Source: Clostridia bacterium (GTDB lineage: Bacteria > Bacillota > Clostridia > Oscillospirales > Acutalibacteraceae). Taken from it: a stretch of DNA of 64,000 nucleotides. Position numbers and translations under genes: made by a program. Where the stretch lies: the NCBI GenBank assembly GCA_017521425.1, contig JAFXCQ010000033.1, positions 1 to 64,000 on the forward strand, given 5' to 3'. Below the pieces are notes generated by a model, which saw nothing but the letters and a program-made list of their open reading frames with translations, had not been told where the DNA came from and made no database searches. Every line of letters starts with the position of its first letter. The stretch's first letter is position 1. This document shows positions 44,384-52,950 of this stretch, piece by piece.

Positions 44384-45982
44384 ATGAAAAAAAGAATTAT
44401 ATCTTTAACACTTATTTTGTTTCTTACTTTTTCGTCTTTAAGCCTGAGACTTTATTTATTAGGTGTAAAAAATATTTACTCTGTAAGCACTACTAACACA
44501 TTGAAAACGAATACAATTGCTAAAACGCGTGGTAATGTTTACGACAGAAATTTAAACAAAATAACAAATAGTGAAGAAAAATATATAGCATGTATTAAAC
44601 CTACCGCAAAAGGATTTTTAGAAAGCGAAAAACTCACAAATAGAAATACAATAAACGAAGAACTAAAAAAAGGACATTTAGTTACTACCCCTGTGCCCTC
44701 TTATAATTTTTTTGAAAAGTCAAATGATATTCTGACACTTACTACCTTTGAGCGATACGATAAAAATTCGCTTTGTCATATATTAGGTTATTGTAGTAAC
44801 GATAAAGGAATGTACGGAATTGAAAAATATTACAATGATATTTTAGAAAGAACGAGTGGCTCGCTTTCTTTAAGATATCATTGTGATGCTTTAGGCAGAG
44901 TGCTTAACGGTGAAGCTGTTGAAGTATATAATGATAATTACAATAACAAATCAGGAATTGTGCTTACGATTGACAAAGACATTCAGAAAATCGTTGAAAA
45001 TGCGTTGATAAATCACAATATAGACGTTGGGTGTAGCATTGTTTTAGATTCAAATACAAGTGAAATTTTAGCATGCGCATCAACACCTGTAATTGACAGA
45101 AGTAATTTAAATAATTCTTTACAAAATGAAAACTCGCCATTTATAAACAGAGCATTTTCTGGGTATGCTGCGGGGTCTGTTTTTAAAGTAGTTACCGCTA
45201 TTTCTGCCATTGAAAACAATAAAGATAATCTGATTTATGAATGCAAAGGAAACATCACAAAAAGCGATAATATTTTTAATTGCAGTAAAAAAGAGGGACA
45301 CGGTGAAATGGATTTAAAAAGTGCCACAACCTTTTCTTGCAACCCATATTTTATAGAATTGAGTTCTATTGTTGGTGCGGAAGATTTAGTGAAAACCGCA
45401 ACCGAATTGGGTTTTAATAAAGCTACTGATTTTGGTAACGGATATTTTACAGATAAAGGCAATTTACCCGATATAAAAGAACTCAACAGTAGTGCCGCTT
45501 TAGGGAATTTAGGCTTCGGTCAAGGTTCGCTACTTGCTACACCTCTACAGATGGCGAATTGTTACGCAGTAATTGCAAATGGTGGTTATTATAACGAGCC
45601 CACTTTAATTAAAGGCTATATTGATGAAAATGAAAAATTCACAAGCGGCAGTAAACAGACAAGTAAAAAGATACTGAAAACTGAAACCTGTGATATTTTA
45701 AAAGAATGTCTTCTTAATGTAGTTAAAGAAGGTACCGGTAAATCTGCTTTCACTTCACTTTTTCTTTCTTGTGGCAAAACCGCTACTGCCGAGAGTGGTC
45801 AATATGATAAAAATGGTGTAGAAATTAAACACTCGTGGTATGTCGGATTTTTTCCTTACGAAAACCCACAATATGTTATTTGTATAATGAAAGAAAATGG
45901 TATTTCAGGCGGAATTGATTGTGCACCGGCATTTAAAGAGGTTGCTGAGGGGATTTATATTCATAATAGAATAAAAAATTGA
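44384..45982 (+). CDS. Class B penicillin-binding protein (FtsI/SpoVD-like), no PASTA
   Basis: About 532 residues with an N-terminal membrane anchor (ISLTLILFLTFSSLSLRLY), a dimerisation domain and a transpeptidase domain. Catalytic motifs: SxxK in AAGSVFKVVTA, SxN at TFSCNPYF, and KTA at SCGKTATAESG. It cross-links peptidoglycan. It ends soon after the transpeptidase domain and lacks PASTA repeats. Short length and isolation from the mur-fts cluster suggest a dedicated role, possibly sporulation, but that is inference. Its stop codon falls in a TTGAAAAT-type repeat. Confidence 0.85.
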   Translation: MKKRIISLTLILFLTFSSLSLRLYLLGVKNIYSVSTTNTLKTNTIAKTRGNVYDRNLNKITNSEEKYIACIKPTAKGFLESEKLTNRNTINEELKKGHLVTTPVPSYNFFEKSNDILTLTTFERYDKNSLCHILGYCSNDKGMYGIEKYYNDILERTSGSLSLRYHCDALGRVLNGEAVEVYNDNYNNKSGIVLTIDKDIQKIVENALINHNIDVGCSIVLDSNTSEILACASTPVIDRSNLNNSLQNENSPFINRAFSGYAAGSVFKVVTAISAIENNKDNLIYECKGNITKSDNIFNCSKKEGHGEMDLKSATTFSCNPYFIELSSIVGAEDLVKTATELGFNKATDFGNGYFTDKGNLPDIKELNSSAALGNLGFGQGSLLATPLQMANCYAVIANGGYYNEPTLIKGYIDENEKFTSGSKQTSKKILKTETCDILKECLLNVVKEGTGKSAFTSLFLSCGKTATAESGQYDKNGVEIKHSWYVGFFPYENPQYVICIMKENGISGGIDCAPAFKEVAEGIYIHNRIKN

Positions 45983-46004
45983 AAATGGAGAATTGAGAAT
46001 TTCA
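45978..46004 (+). repeat. TTGAAAATGGAGAATTG dispersed repeat at the PBP stop
   Basis: AATTGAAAATGGAGAATTG, overlapping the stop codon (TGA at 45980-45982), is a diverged copy of the family behind engB, the methionine-gamma-lyase-like gene and MATE. Confidence 0.65.
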
Positions 46005-46044
46005 TCGGAAACGTTATGTGTTTAATTGTAATTGAATATGAATA

Positions 46045-46113
46045 AAAATAACTACATTCTATTATTTAAAGATTTTCCGTAAATCTAAAATAATTGAATG
46101 TAGTTTTTATTAT
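46045..46113. terminator. Long bidirectional terminator between the PBP and lyase genes
   Basis: AACTACATTC (46050-46059) pairs with 46097-46106, and the stem continues inward for about 19 pairs with one mismatch, plus an inner AGATTT/AAATCT stem. T-rich tails on both strands. Confidence 0.8.
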
Positions 46114-46126
46114 AACTTTTTAATTG

Positions 46127-46167
46127 CCGACCGCCGAAATTTTCAATTTTCAACTCTCAATTTTCAA
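46127..46167 (-). repeat. TTGAAAATTGAGAGTTGA repeat encoding the lyase C-terminus
   Basis: Reading in the gene direction the repeat supplies the last codons LKIES and the TGA stop of the methionine-gamma-lyase-like gene, then continues AAATTTCGGCGGTCGGC. Confidence 0.75.
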
Positions 46168-47406
46168 AACCCGTTCCGCTCCAAGCATTACGCCAATTTT
46201 TGCACTATGGAAGTTAAGACCACCCTGAAGCCACACTGCAAATGGTTCACGTAATGGTGCATCGGCAGAAAGCTCAATAGAAGAACCGTTTGTAAAAGCA
46301 CCTGCCGCCATAATAACATCACTGTCATAACCTGGCATTGCCCAAGGTTCAGGCACAACAAAACTATCTATTGCAGAGCCACTCTGAAGCCCTTGACAAA
46401 ACGCAATAAGCTTTTCAGGTGTCTGAAGCTTTATACTCTGAATTATATCTGCTCTTGTTTCGTCATATTCTGGTGATACTTTATAGCCCATTTCCTGGAA
46501 TAATGCAGCGGTGAAAACTGCAGTTTTAAGCGCTTCACCTGTTACGTGAGGGGCAGAAAAAAGTCCCATAAAAATATCACGTGTGTTACCGAGTGTAGCA
46601 CCCACTTCACGACCGATACCTGGTGTAGTCATTCTGTATGAGCAAAGCTCAATTAAATCTTTTCTACCCGCTATATAGCCACCGCTTTTTGCTATACCGC
46701 CACCAGGGTTTTTAATTAAAGAGCCTGCGAACACATCAACACCTATTTCACCCGGCATTACTTTTTCTGTGAATTCACCGTAGCAGTTATCGAGTACTGT
46801 AATTGCTTTACTGTTCTGTTTTGTGATATCAACAATTCTTTTTATTTCATTTGAAGTCAAAGTTGGTCTTAAAGAATAACCTCGTGAGCGTTGAATATAA
46901 ACAGCTTTATAGTTTTCTTGTTTTAACCTTTCTTTTAAACCATTGAAATCAACAGTACCATCTTCAAGCAAATCGAGAATTTCAAATTCAATACCGAAGT
47001 CTTTTAATGAGCCCATACCTTCGCCACTAAGACCTATTACAGAATGAATTGTATCGTAAGGCACACCAGTTGCAGAAAGCACCTTGTCTCCTGATCTTAA
47101 AACACCGAAAAGCATAACAGCAAGTGTATGAGTACCACTTGCAAAACTATGTCTTATAAGTGCATCTTCAGCACCAAAAATTTCAGCAGTTACTTCGTCT
47201 AAAACCTCACGACCTCTGTCACCATAACCATAACCGGTTGACGCAACAAAGTGAGATTCACAAACACCGTGATTTATAAATGCTTTTAACACTCTTTGCT
47301 GGTTATATTCTGTTATTTCATCAATAATTTCAAACTGTTGCTTTGCTTTCTTAAGCGCAATTTCTGAAAGTTCGTTTGTCTTTTCGTTAAACTCAAAAAA
47401 ACTCAT
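46150..47406 (-). CDS. Methionine gamma-lyase family (aluminium-resistance type) PLP protein
   Basis: A 418-residue fold-type I PLP enzyme of the YnbB / methionine-gamma-lyase-like family. Its lysine region is SLIKNPGGGIAKSGGYIAGR, and DNCYGEFTEKVMPGEIGVD is upstream. The biological reaction is not established; it is often annotated aluminium resistance. It is the last gene of the TVP38-galK-GNAT set. Its final residues come from a dispersed repeat, so the natural C-terminus may be altered. Confidence 0.85.
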   Translation of the reverse strand: MSFFEFNEKTNELSEIALKKAKQQFEIIDEITEYNQQRVLKAFINHGVCESHFVASTGYGYGDRGREVLDEVTAEIFGAEDALIRHSFASGTHTLAVMLFGVLRSGDKVLSATGVPYDTIHSVIGLSGEGMGSLKDFGIEFEILDLLEDGTVDFNGLKERLKQENYKAVYIQRSRGYSLRPTLTSNEIKRIVDITKQNSKAITVLDNCYGEFTEKVMPGEIGVDVFAGSLIKNPGGGIAKSGGYIAGRKDLIELCSYRMTTPGIGREVGATLGNTRDIFMGLFSAPHVTGEALKTAVFTAALFQEMGYKVSPEYDETRADIIQSIKLQTPEKLIAFCQGLQSGSAIDSFVVPEPWAMPGYDSDVIMAAGAFTNGSSIELSADAPLREPFAVWLQGGLNFHSAKIGVMLGAERVLKIES

Positions 47407-47407
47407 T

Positions 47408-48142
47408 TTATAACTCCATTTCTATATAGACTTTTCCTATTATTTTAAATCCTAATTTATTATAAAATTTTTCAAGGTGTTTTTCGCACCACAAATAAAT
47501 ATCTGTTATATTTTCTTTTTTTAATATTTCAACAAGTTTATAAATTGTCGCTTTTGAACAACCTTTATTTCTGTAACTTTCCAAAGTATAAACTCCAGAG
47601 ATTATTGCGGTGTTTTTGTAAATCATTGGTGCAGTAGCAATCGAAACTAATGTTTCTGATTGTTTTAAGCAGATTGCTTTTGCATCATTATTTACTATTT
47701 TCTTTGAAAAATCACAGTACCAAGAGTCAAAATCGTTAACGCTATCTGCAAAAAGCAACGAATAAAAATTTTTGTATTCATTCATAGTCGAATGTTTGCT
47801 TAAGCTCATAAACTCCTGTGCAATTTCTGTATCTTCATTTCCACAAAACTTAAAAAGTGCATAGCTTTTCGCAGATGAACTCAACGGCACATCTGAAACA
47901 ATAGAATTACAACCCATAAAACTTACAAATTCTTTTATTTCGCAGAAATCTGTATTTTCAGTTGTGACTAAAGTAAAATTGCCATCAACCGCCGACAACA
48001 ATGCTGTCATATTACCATTTTCATCAACTTGTTGCCAGGCATTATCACTACCCGATTTATACTTAAAAGCAGCAAAAATGCGAGAGAATAGCGGTGAAGA
48101 TTCACCGCTTATTTTCTCGAAATATTCAATTTCTTTAATCAT
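47408..48142 (-). CDS. GNAT family N-acetyltransferase
   Basis: About 244 residues from an ATG at 48142, one base after the galK stop (a GTG at 48160 is possible). The C-terminal half is a GNAT fold: the acetyl-CoA loop reads TLESYRNKGCSKATIYKLV, and the last strand motif LWCEKHLEKFYNKLGF is typical. The N-terminal half is a separate domain I do not recognise. The target amine is unknown. Confidence 0.8.
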   Translation of the reverse strand: MIKEIEYFEKISGESSPLFSRIFAAFKYKSGSDNAWQQVDENGNMTALLSAVDGNFTLVTTENTDFCEIKEFVSFMGCNSIVSDVPLSSSAKSYALFKFCGNEDTEIAQEFMSLSKHSTMNEYKNFYSLLFADSVNDFDSWYCDFSKKIVNNDAKAICLKQSETLVSIATAPMIYKNTAIISGVYTLESYRNKGCSKATIYKLVEILKKENITDIYLWCEKHLEKFYNKLGFKIIGKVYIEMEL

Positions 48143-48143
48143 A

Positions 48144-49403
48144 TTATATTTCGCAACCACCGTGGCTTCTTACTGAAAGAATATAGCAAGAATTTTCACC
48201 AAACACTTTTTTCATAGCGGTTGTATAATTTTCAATTTCTGATTTTGGTAAGAACACCTGAATTGTACCTGCAAATCCGCCACCGTGTACTCTGTAAGCC
48301 GCTTTACCCTTTAATAATTCTTCTGTTAAGCAAAGAGCGAGTGCAACTGGTTGACTTTCAGGATTTTTTACTGTAAAGCAGTTCTGGTTATACATATAAG
48401 AGGATTTACCACTTTCAATAATAGTTGATTTGAACTCGTCAAAATCTTTCTTATCTAAAGCGGCTGCAAGTCTTTCTACACGACTGTTTTCATTATAGAA
48501 GTGAATTGCTCTTTCTATTGCTCTGTCGCCTGTTTTCTTTCTGATTTCACCCATTTTTTCGAATACTTCAGAAGGTTCTACTTCTCTTAAAACAGATTTA
48601 CCCAAATACTCTGCAACAGAGTTCATTTCTAATCTTATAGCAGCATAATCATCTGTTAAATCTGCGTGGTTTCCGCCTGTATCCACAATGCAAAGAGCAT
48701 GGTCGAATTCGTCTAAATTGAAATCAACTTTATTTATAACAGGATTTTTAGTATCTTTAAAATCAATCTGAACAAATCCACCTACTGAGCAAGCAGTCTG
48801 ATCCATAAGTCCGCAAGGCTTTTTGAAGTAAACATTTTCAGCATATTGTGAAATACAAGCAATTTCTACTGCACTTATTTTACCATCGTTATATAAGTAG
48901 TTGAGAATTGTACCAATAAGTACTTCGTAAGCAGCAGATGAAGAAAGACCTGAACCTGAAAGAACTTCTGAAGTTATACTTGCATTAAAGCCACCGTAAT
49001 TGTAGCCGAGCTCTTTAAATCTTGCACAGATACCACGAATAAGTGCATTTGATTTACCTGCTTCTTCGTCTTTAATCTCAATGTCACCTGCATCTACTGT
49101 AAGTGGTGAATAACCTTGTGAATTTACATTGATTATTAAGTCATCTCTTTTTTCTGCTATTGCTACTGCATCAAGATTTATAGCGGCAGCTAAAACCTTA
49201 CCATTGTTATGGTCAGTATGGTTACCGCCCACTTCAGTTCTACCTGGTGCTGAGAAAAATCTTACATCGGCATTATCGCCAAAATCTTTTTTGAAACTTT
49301 CTGCAAGTGACAAATATCTTTCTTGCTGTCTTTCGGCATCAGTGCCATAAACAACCTCTAATCTTTTTAAAAATTCTTGAGTATTAATTTCCTGAATTTT
49401 CAT
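48144..49403 (-). CDS. galK: Galactokinase
   Basis: A 419-residue GHMP kinase phosphorylating galactose. Signature GRTEVGGNHTDHNNG (Asp, Glu and His contacts), SGSGLSSSAAYEVL ATP loop and VHGGGFAGTIQVFL. The usual GEHTDY is GNHTDH here, a divergent but recognisable form. No galT or galE sits beside it in this window, so the rest of the Leloir pathway must be elsewhere. Confidence 0.92.
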   Translation of the reverse strand: MKIQEINTQEFLKRLEVVYGTDAERQQERYLSLAESFKKDFGDNADVRFFSAPGRTEVGGNHTDHNNGKVLAAAINLDAVAIAEKRDDLIINVNSQGYSPLTVDAGDIEIKDEEAGKSNALIRGICARFKELGYNYGGFNASITSEVLSGSGLSSSAAYEVLIGTILNYLYNDGKISAVEIACISQYAENVYFKKPCGLMDQTACSVGGFVQIDFKDTKNPVINKVDFNLDEFDHALCIVDTGGNHADLTDDYAAIRLEMNSVAEYLGKSVLREVEPSEVFEKMGEIRKKTGDRAIERAIHFYNENSRVERLAAALDKKDFDEFKSTIIESGKSSYMYNQNCFTVKNPESQPVALALCLTEELLKGKAAYRVHGGGFAGTIQVFLPKSEIENYTTAMKKVFGENSCYILSVRSHGGCEI

Positions 49404-49407
49404 AATT

Positions 49408-50151
49408 TTAACTCTCTTTCTTTTTGTTTTTGTCTATATAATTTAACATTGTTCGTAATACCAAAACGGAAATTCCGCTTATTGTAAGAAGTATAATAAT
49501 AGGTGCCATAAAGCTTACTGTGAATGGGTCAGTAATATTTACACCGATAATACTCCACATAACAATTCTTGGTAAAAAGCCTAAAACTGAGAAAAGACAG
49601 AAGCGCCAATAGTCCATTGAGGTTGCGCCATAAATTCTGCTTACTGTGTTTATAGGAATAAATGGTACAAAACGTAAAATTACAAGCATCCACCAGTTAC
49701 CCTTGCCACCTAAATCCATAAAATCGTAAACAACCTCTGACTTTACTAAAACCTTGTGAGCACCACCACCACCGAGTTTTTTGCCCCAGCCATATTTTAT
49801 AGATACAAGTATAGCAAAGCCTAAAATGTTGATAAGTGCCGCTAATGGTGCGGAAAAAACAAGACCAGTGCTTATAAACAATACCGAAAGCGGTAAAAAC
49901 GGAATAACCCCTTTTACAGCAAAAAGTACCATAACTACCAAAAACGCACCGAGTTTGTTAAGACTGCCTATAAACAACTCTAATTTATTAAACCAATCCT
50001 CTATTTCTATAATGCGGGATTGTATTTGTGGTAAAGTTACAAAATAAGTTAAAGCAACAAGGAACAAAGCAACTGAAAAGCAAACTATACTCACTATTTT
50101 TAAAATTAGTGAACGTTTTTCTTCCTTGGTGCGTTTTTTGAATTTCTTCAA
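49408..50151 (-). CDS. TVP38/TMEM64 family membrane protein
   Basis: A 247-residue integral membrane protein with about five TM helices and the VTT-domain signature around WWMLVILRFVPFIPINTVSRIYG. Family members are polytopic proteins of the DedA/VTT type with proposed lipid or metabolite scramblase roles. It starts at a TTG (50151) seven bases from TAGG. First gene of the galK set. Confidence 0.85.
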   Translation of the reverse strand: MKKFKKRTKEEKRSLILKIVSIVCFSVALFLVALTYFVTLPQIQSRIIEIEDWFNKLELFIGSLNKLGAFLVVMVLFAVKGVIPFLPLSVLFISTGLVFSAPLAALINILGFAILVSIKYGWGKKLGGGGAHKVLVKSEVVYDFMDLGGKGNWWMLVILRFVPFIPINTVSRIYGATSMDYWRFCLFSVLGFLPRIVMWSIIGVNITDPFTVSFMAPIIILLTISGISVLVLRTMLNYIDKNKKKES

Positions 50152-50187
50152 GCAATTACCTACCTATCATTAGTACCAATCTCTAAT

Positions 50188-50216
50188 ATTTTATAACATT
50201 TTATGGTTTTGGTCAA
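50188..50216 (-). promoter_or_regulatory. Promoter of the TVP38-galK operon
   Basis: Minus strand TTGACC (50211-50216), 17 bases, TAAAAT (50188-50193). Confidence 0.65.
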
Positions 50217-50240
50217 GTACAATAACAAGAAATCATACTA

Positions 50241-50269
50241 TTGAAAAACATATATATTTTTGTTATTAT
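50241..50269 (+). promoter_or_regulatory. Promoter of the 2-hydroxyacid dehydrogenase
   Basis: TTGAAA (50241-50246), 17 bases, TATTAT (50264-50269), divergent to the galK-operon promoter. Confidence 0.7.
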
Positions 50270-50300
50270 ATCTTTTAGTACTAAAAAGTGAGTTGATATT

Positions 50301-51266
50301 ATGAATACTAAGTTAAATGCAGTTATTCTTGATGGGTACACAGAAAACCCCGGTGATTTAAACTGGGATTATCTTAAAAGTGTTTTTAATCTTACAGTTT
50401 TCGACAGAACACCACCCGAATTGGTTATAGAAAGAGCTAAGAATGCAGAGGTTGTTATTGTAAACAAGGTTGCAATTACAAGAGATATTTTAAAAGAATT
50501 ACCAAAATTACAATTTGTGGCAACTCTTGCAACAGGTTTTAATCAACTTGATACAGTGGCATTAAAGGAGAGAAACATTCCTGTTTCAAATATTCCTGCC
50601 TACTCAACAAATGCCGTAGCACAGACTGTATTTTCTTTTATACTTGAATTTACTAACAGAATTGGTCACTACACCGACTCGGTAAAAAGCGGTGAATGGT
50701 CAGAGTGTAAAGACTTCTGCTACTGGAACACTCCTCTTAATGAATTAAGTGGCAAAACATTAGGAATTATCGGGTTTGGTAAAATAGGCAGACGTGTTTC
50801 TGAAATCGCATTGGCATTTAATATGAACATTTTAGTTTACACACCATCCGGCAAAAAAGAGGCAGATGAAAGAGTTAAATTTACAACACTTGAAGAAGTG
50901 CAAAAAAATTCTGACTATATTACTCTGCATTGCCCGTTGACAGATAAAACAAATGAACTTGTAAACGAAGAATTTATAAGTAATATGAAAAATGGTGCCG
51001 CACTTATAAACACTGCAAGAGGTGCGGTTATAAATGAAAGAGATGTTGCTGACGCGTTAAACAGTGGTAAGCTTTCATATTTTGGTGCAGATGTGCTTTC
51101 AACTGAACCGCCAAAAAAAGATAACCCGCTTTTAAATAGCAAAAACACATTTATAACCCCACATATTGCGTGGGCAGCGTATGAAACAAGATTGAGACTT
51201 TTAGAAATTCTTAACGGTAATGTAAAAGCATTTTTAGAAGGTAAACCAATAAATGTTGTTAACTAA
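50301..51266 (+). CDS. D-2-hydroxyacid dehydrogenase (glycerate dehydrogenase-like)
   Basis: A 321-residue NAD-dependent reductase. The Rossmann loop is LGIIGFGKIGRRVSEIA, the catalytic Arg sits in INTARGAVINE, and the Glu and His in DVLSTEPP and TPHIAWAA. The form with these features reduces hydroxypyruvate or glyoxylate, but other 2-keto acids are possible. It has its own promoter and is immediately followed by a 277-base repeat element that starts at its stop codon. Confidence 0.9.
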   Translation: MNTKLNAVILDGYTENPGDLNWDYLKSVFNLTVFDRTPPELVIERAKNAEVVIVNKVAITRDILKELPKLQFVATLATGFNQLDTVALKERNIPVSNIPAYSTNAVAQTVFSFILEFTNRIGHYTDSVKSGEWSECKDFCYWNTPLNELSGKTLGIIGFGKIGRRVSEIALAFNMNILVYTPSGKKEADERVKFTTLEEVQKNSDYITLHCPLTDKTNELVNEEFISNMKNGAALINTARGAVINERDVADALNSGKLSYFGADVLSTEPPKKDNPLLNSKNTFITPHIAWAAYETRLRLLEILNGNVKAFLEGKPINVVN

Positions 51267-51541
51267 GGTAACGGTAGTCGAACACCGCACGGTTTTATTA
51301 AGATAAAAATCTCCACTAACATCGTCAAAACTTTTGAAATACAACAGTATTCCTGCAAGTTTTTCCTTGTTATTGAAAATTTTTCGTCTTATAAAACTGC
51401 AAGCACCTAAAATTGTAAAGATTTTGGTGCAGTAAGGTGTTTTTTTGGCGAAGTCATACTGGCGTATAACGAGACAAAAAACGGCTTAATGTGCCGAAAA
51501 ATTTAAATTTTAGGCGTACGGGGTTTAACTCTCGTTACCTT
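51265..51541. repeat. 277-bp element with imperfect terminal inverted repeats (MITE-like or structured RNA)
   Basis: AAGGTAACG (51265-51273) is repeated inverted at 51533-51541. Extending the arms gives 21 of 27 complementary positions. The interior is AT-rich and holds hairpins such as GCACCTAAAAT/ATTTTGGTGC (51403-51430) and CGGC/GCCG. I see no gene in it. It starts inside the dehydrogenase stop codon. Confidence 0.7.
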
Positions 51542-51557
51542 GTGTAAATTTACACAA
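51540..51557. promoter_or_regulatory. Palindromic operator upstream of gap (Rex-like)
   Basis: TTGTGTAAATTTACACAA is a perfect 18-bp palindrome about 80 bases upstream of the gap -35, overlapping the end of the 277-bp element. The TTGTG...CACAA outline matches the redox regulator Rex; an FNR/CRP-type site is an alternative. Confidence 0.5.
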
Positions 51558-51634
51558 AAAAGCAGTTTAATTTTTTGATTTTTTCGCATTTTGCTAAAAC
51601 TTGAAATTTTTTAGTTAAATTTATGTCAAAGTCC

Positions 51635-51662
51635 TTGCAATTATTCTGTTTTGTGGTAAAAT
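51635..51662 (+). promoter_or_regulatory. Promoter of gap
   Basis: TTGCAA (51635-51640), 16 bases, TAAAAT (51657-51662) with TGG just upstream, an extended -10. Confidence 0.6.
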
Positions 51663-51705
51663 ATTTACTGTTGAAAAAATTATAATATATTTGGAGGTTT
51701 TTCAA

Positions 51706-52740
51706 ATGTCAGTTAAAGTTGCAATTAACGGTTTCGGTCGTATCGGCCGTCTCGCATTCCGTCAAATGTTTGGTGCTGAAGGTTACGATGTAGTAGCAAT
51801 CAACGACCTTACAAAACCATCAATGCTCGCTCATCTTTTAAAGTATGATACAGCACAAGGTGGCTACTGTGGTAAAATGGGTGAAAATCTTCACACTGTT
51901 ACTGCTGATGATGAAGCAGGTACAATTACAGTTGACGGCAAAACACTTAAAATCTATGCTAAAGCAGATGCAAAAGAACTTCCTTGGGGCGAAATCGGTG
52001 TTGACGTAGTTCTCGAATGCACAGGTTTCTACTGTTCAAAAGATAAGAGCCAGGCTCACATTGATGCTGGTGCTAAAAAAGTTGTTATTTCTGCTCCTGC
52101 AGGTAACGACCTCAAAACAATCGTTTACAGCGTTAACGAAGATACTCTTACAGCTGATGATACAATCATCTCTGCTGCATCTTGCACAACAAACTGCCTT
52201 GCACCTATGGCAAAAGCTCTTAACGATTATGCTCCTATCCAGAGCGGTATCATGAGCACAATCCACGCTTACACAGGTGACCAGATGATTCTTGACGGCC
52301 CACACAGAAAGGGTGACTTAAGAAGAGCAAGAGCAGGTGCTGCTAACATCGTTCCTAACTCAACAGGTGCTGCTAAAGCTATTGGTCTTGTTATTCCAGA
52401 ACTTAACGGCAAACTTATCGGTTCTGCACAGAGAGTTCCTGTTCCAACAGGTTCAACAACAATCCTTACAGCTGTTGTTAAAGGCGCAGACGTAACTAAA
52501 GAAGGCATCAACGCTGCTATGAAAGCTGCTGCTTCTGAAAGCTACGGCTACAATGAAGACCAAATCGTTTCTTCAGACGTTATCGGTATGAAATACGGTT
52601 CACTCTTCGACGCAACACAAACAATGGTTTCAAAAATCTGTGATGACCTTTACGAAGTTCAGGTTGTTTCATGGTATGACAATGAAAACAGCTACACAAG
52701 CCAGATGGTTAGAACAATTAAATACTTCGCAGAACTTTAA
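51706..52740 (+). CDS. gap: Glyceraldehyde-3-phosphate dehydrogenase
   Basis: A 344-residue glycolytic NAD-dependent dehydrogenase. NAD loop [15 protein letters not shown], catalytic [17 protein letters not shown] (active Cys), [23 protein letters not shown] phosphate sites and [15 protein letters not shown]. The ATG at 51706 lies eight bases from GGAGG. Unlike its neighbours it uses highly biased codons (GCT, GTT, AAC, ATC), fitting heavy expression. It stands alone, without pgk and tpi next to it. Confidence 0.97.
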   Translation: MSVKVAINGFGRIGRLAFRQMFGAEGYDVVAINDLTKPSMLAHLLKYDTAQGGYCGKMGENLHTVTADDEAGTITVDGKTLKIYAKADAKELPWGEIGVDVVLECTGFYCSKDKSQAHIDAGAKKVVISAPAGNDLKTIVYSVNEDTLTADDTIISAASCTTNCLAPMAKALNDYAPIQSGIMSTIHAYTGDQMILDGPHRKGDLRRARAGAANIVPNSTGAAKAIGLVIPELNGKLIGSAQRVPVPTGSTTILTAVVKGADVTKEGINAAMKAAASESYGYNEDQIVSSDVIGMKYGSLFDATQTMVSKICDDLYEVQVVSWYDNENSYTSQMVRTIKYFAEL

Positions 52741-52747
52741 TTTTAAT

Positions 52748-52782
52748 AAAAAGCCTTGCAGTGAAAACTGCAAGGCTTTTTT
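52748..52782 (+). terminator. Terminator of gap
   Basis: A perfect 15-bp stem (52748-52762 with 52767-52781) with a GAAA tetraloop and T tail. A second inverted repeat (52803-52816 with 52827-52840) follows 20 bases later. Confidence 0.9.
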
Positions 52783-52867
52783 AGTTTTAAGTTGTAAGTA
52801 CGCAAGTTACAAGTATTTATAAAAATATACTTGTAACTTGCAACTTGCACACTATTAACCAACTTGT

Positions 52868-52894
52868 AACATTCCTAAAACTCCTTCATATACT
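52868..52894 (+). promoter_or_regulatory. Possible mother-cell (sigma-E/K type) promoter
   Basis: AAC (52868-52870), 16 bases, CATATACT (52887-52894) fits the sigma-K/sigma-E pattern (AC and CATANNNT). No sigma-A promoter is obvious. Confidence 0.4.
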
Positions 52895-52950
52895 GTTAAT
52901 GAAGTTTTGGGTGTAATCACCCCCTTCAAGCATATTAAGGAGGAAAATTT

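Noticed and set aside
51666-51690. Second TATAAT near 51680 as the gap promoter
   Set aside because: It lies too close to the ribosome site to leave a usable leader; the TTGCAA/TAAAAT pair upstream is better placed.
52803-52840. 14-bp inverted repeat after the gap terminator as a separate gene or element boundary
   Set aside because: It lacks a T tail and any coding content; more likely a minor repeat or secondary terminator, so I did not call it as a feature of its own.
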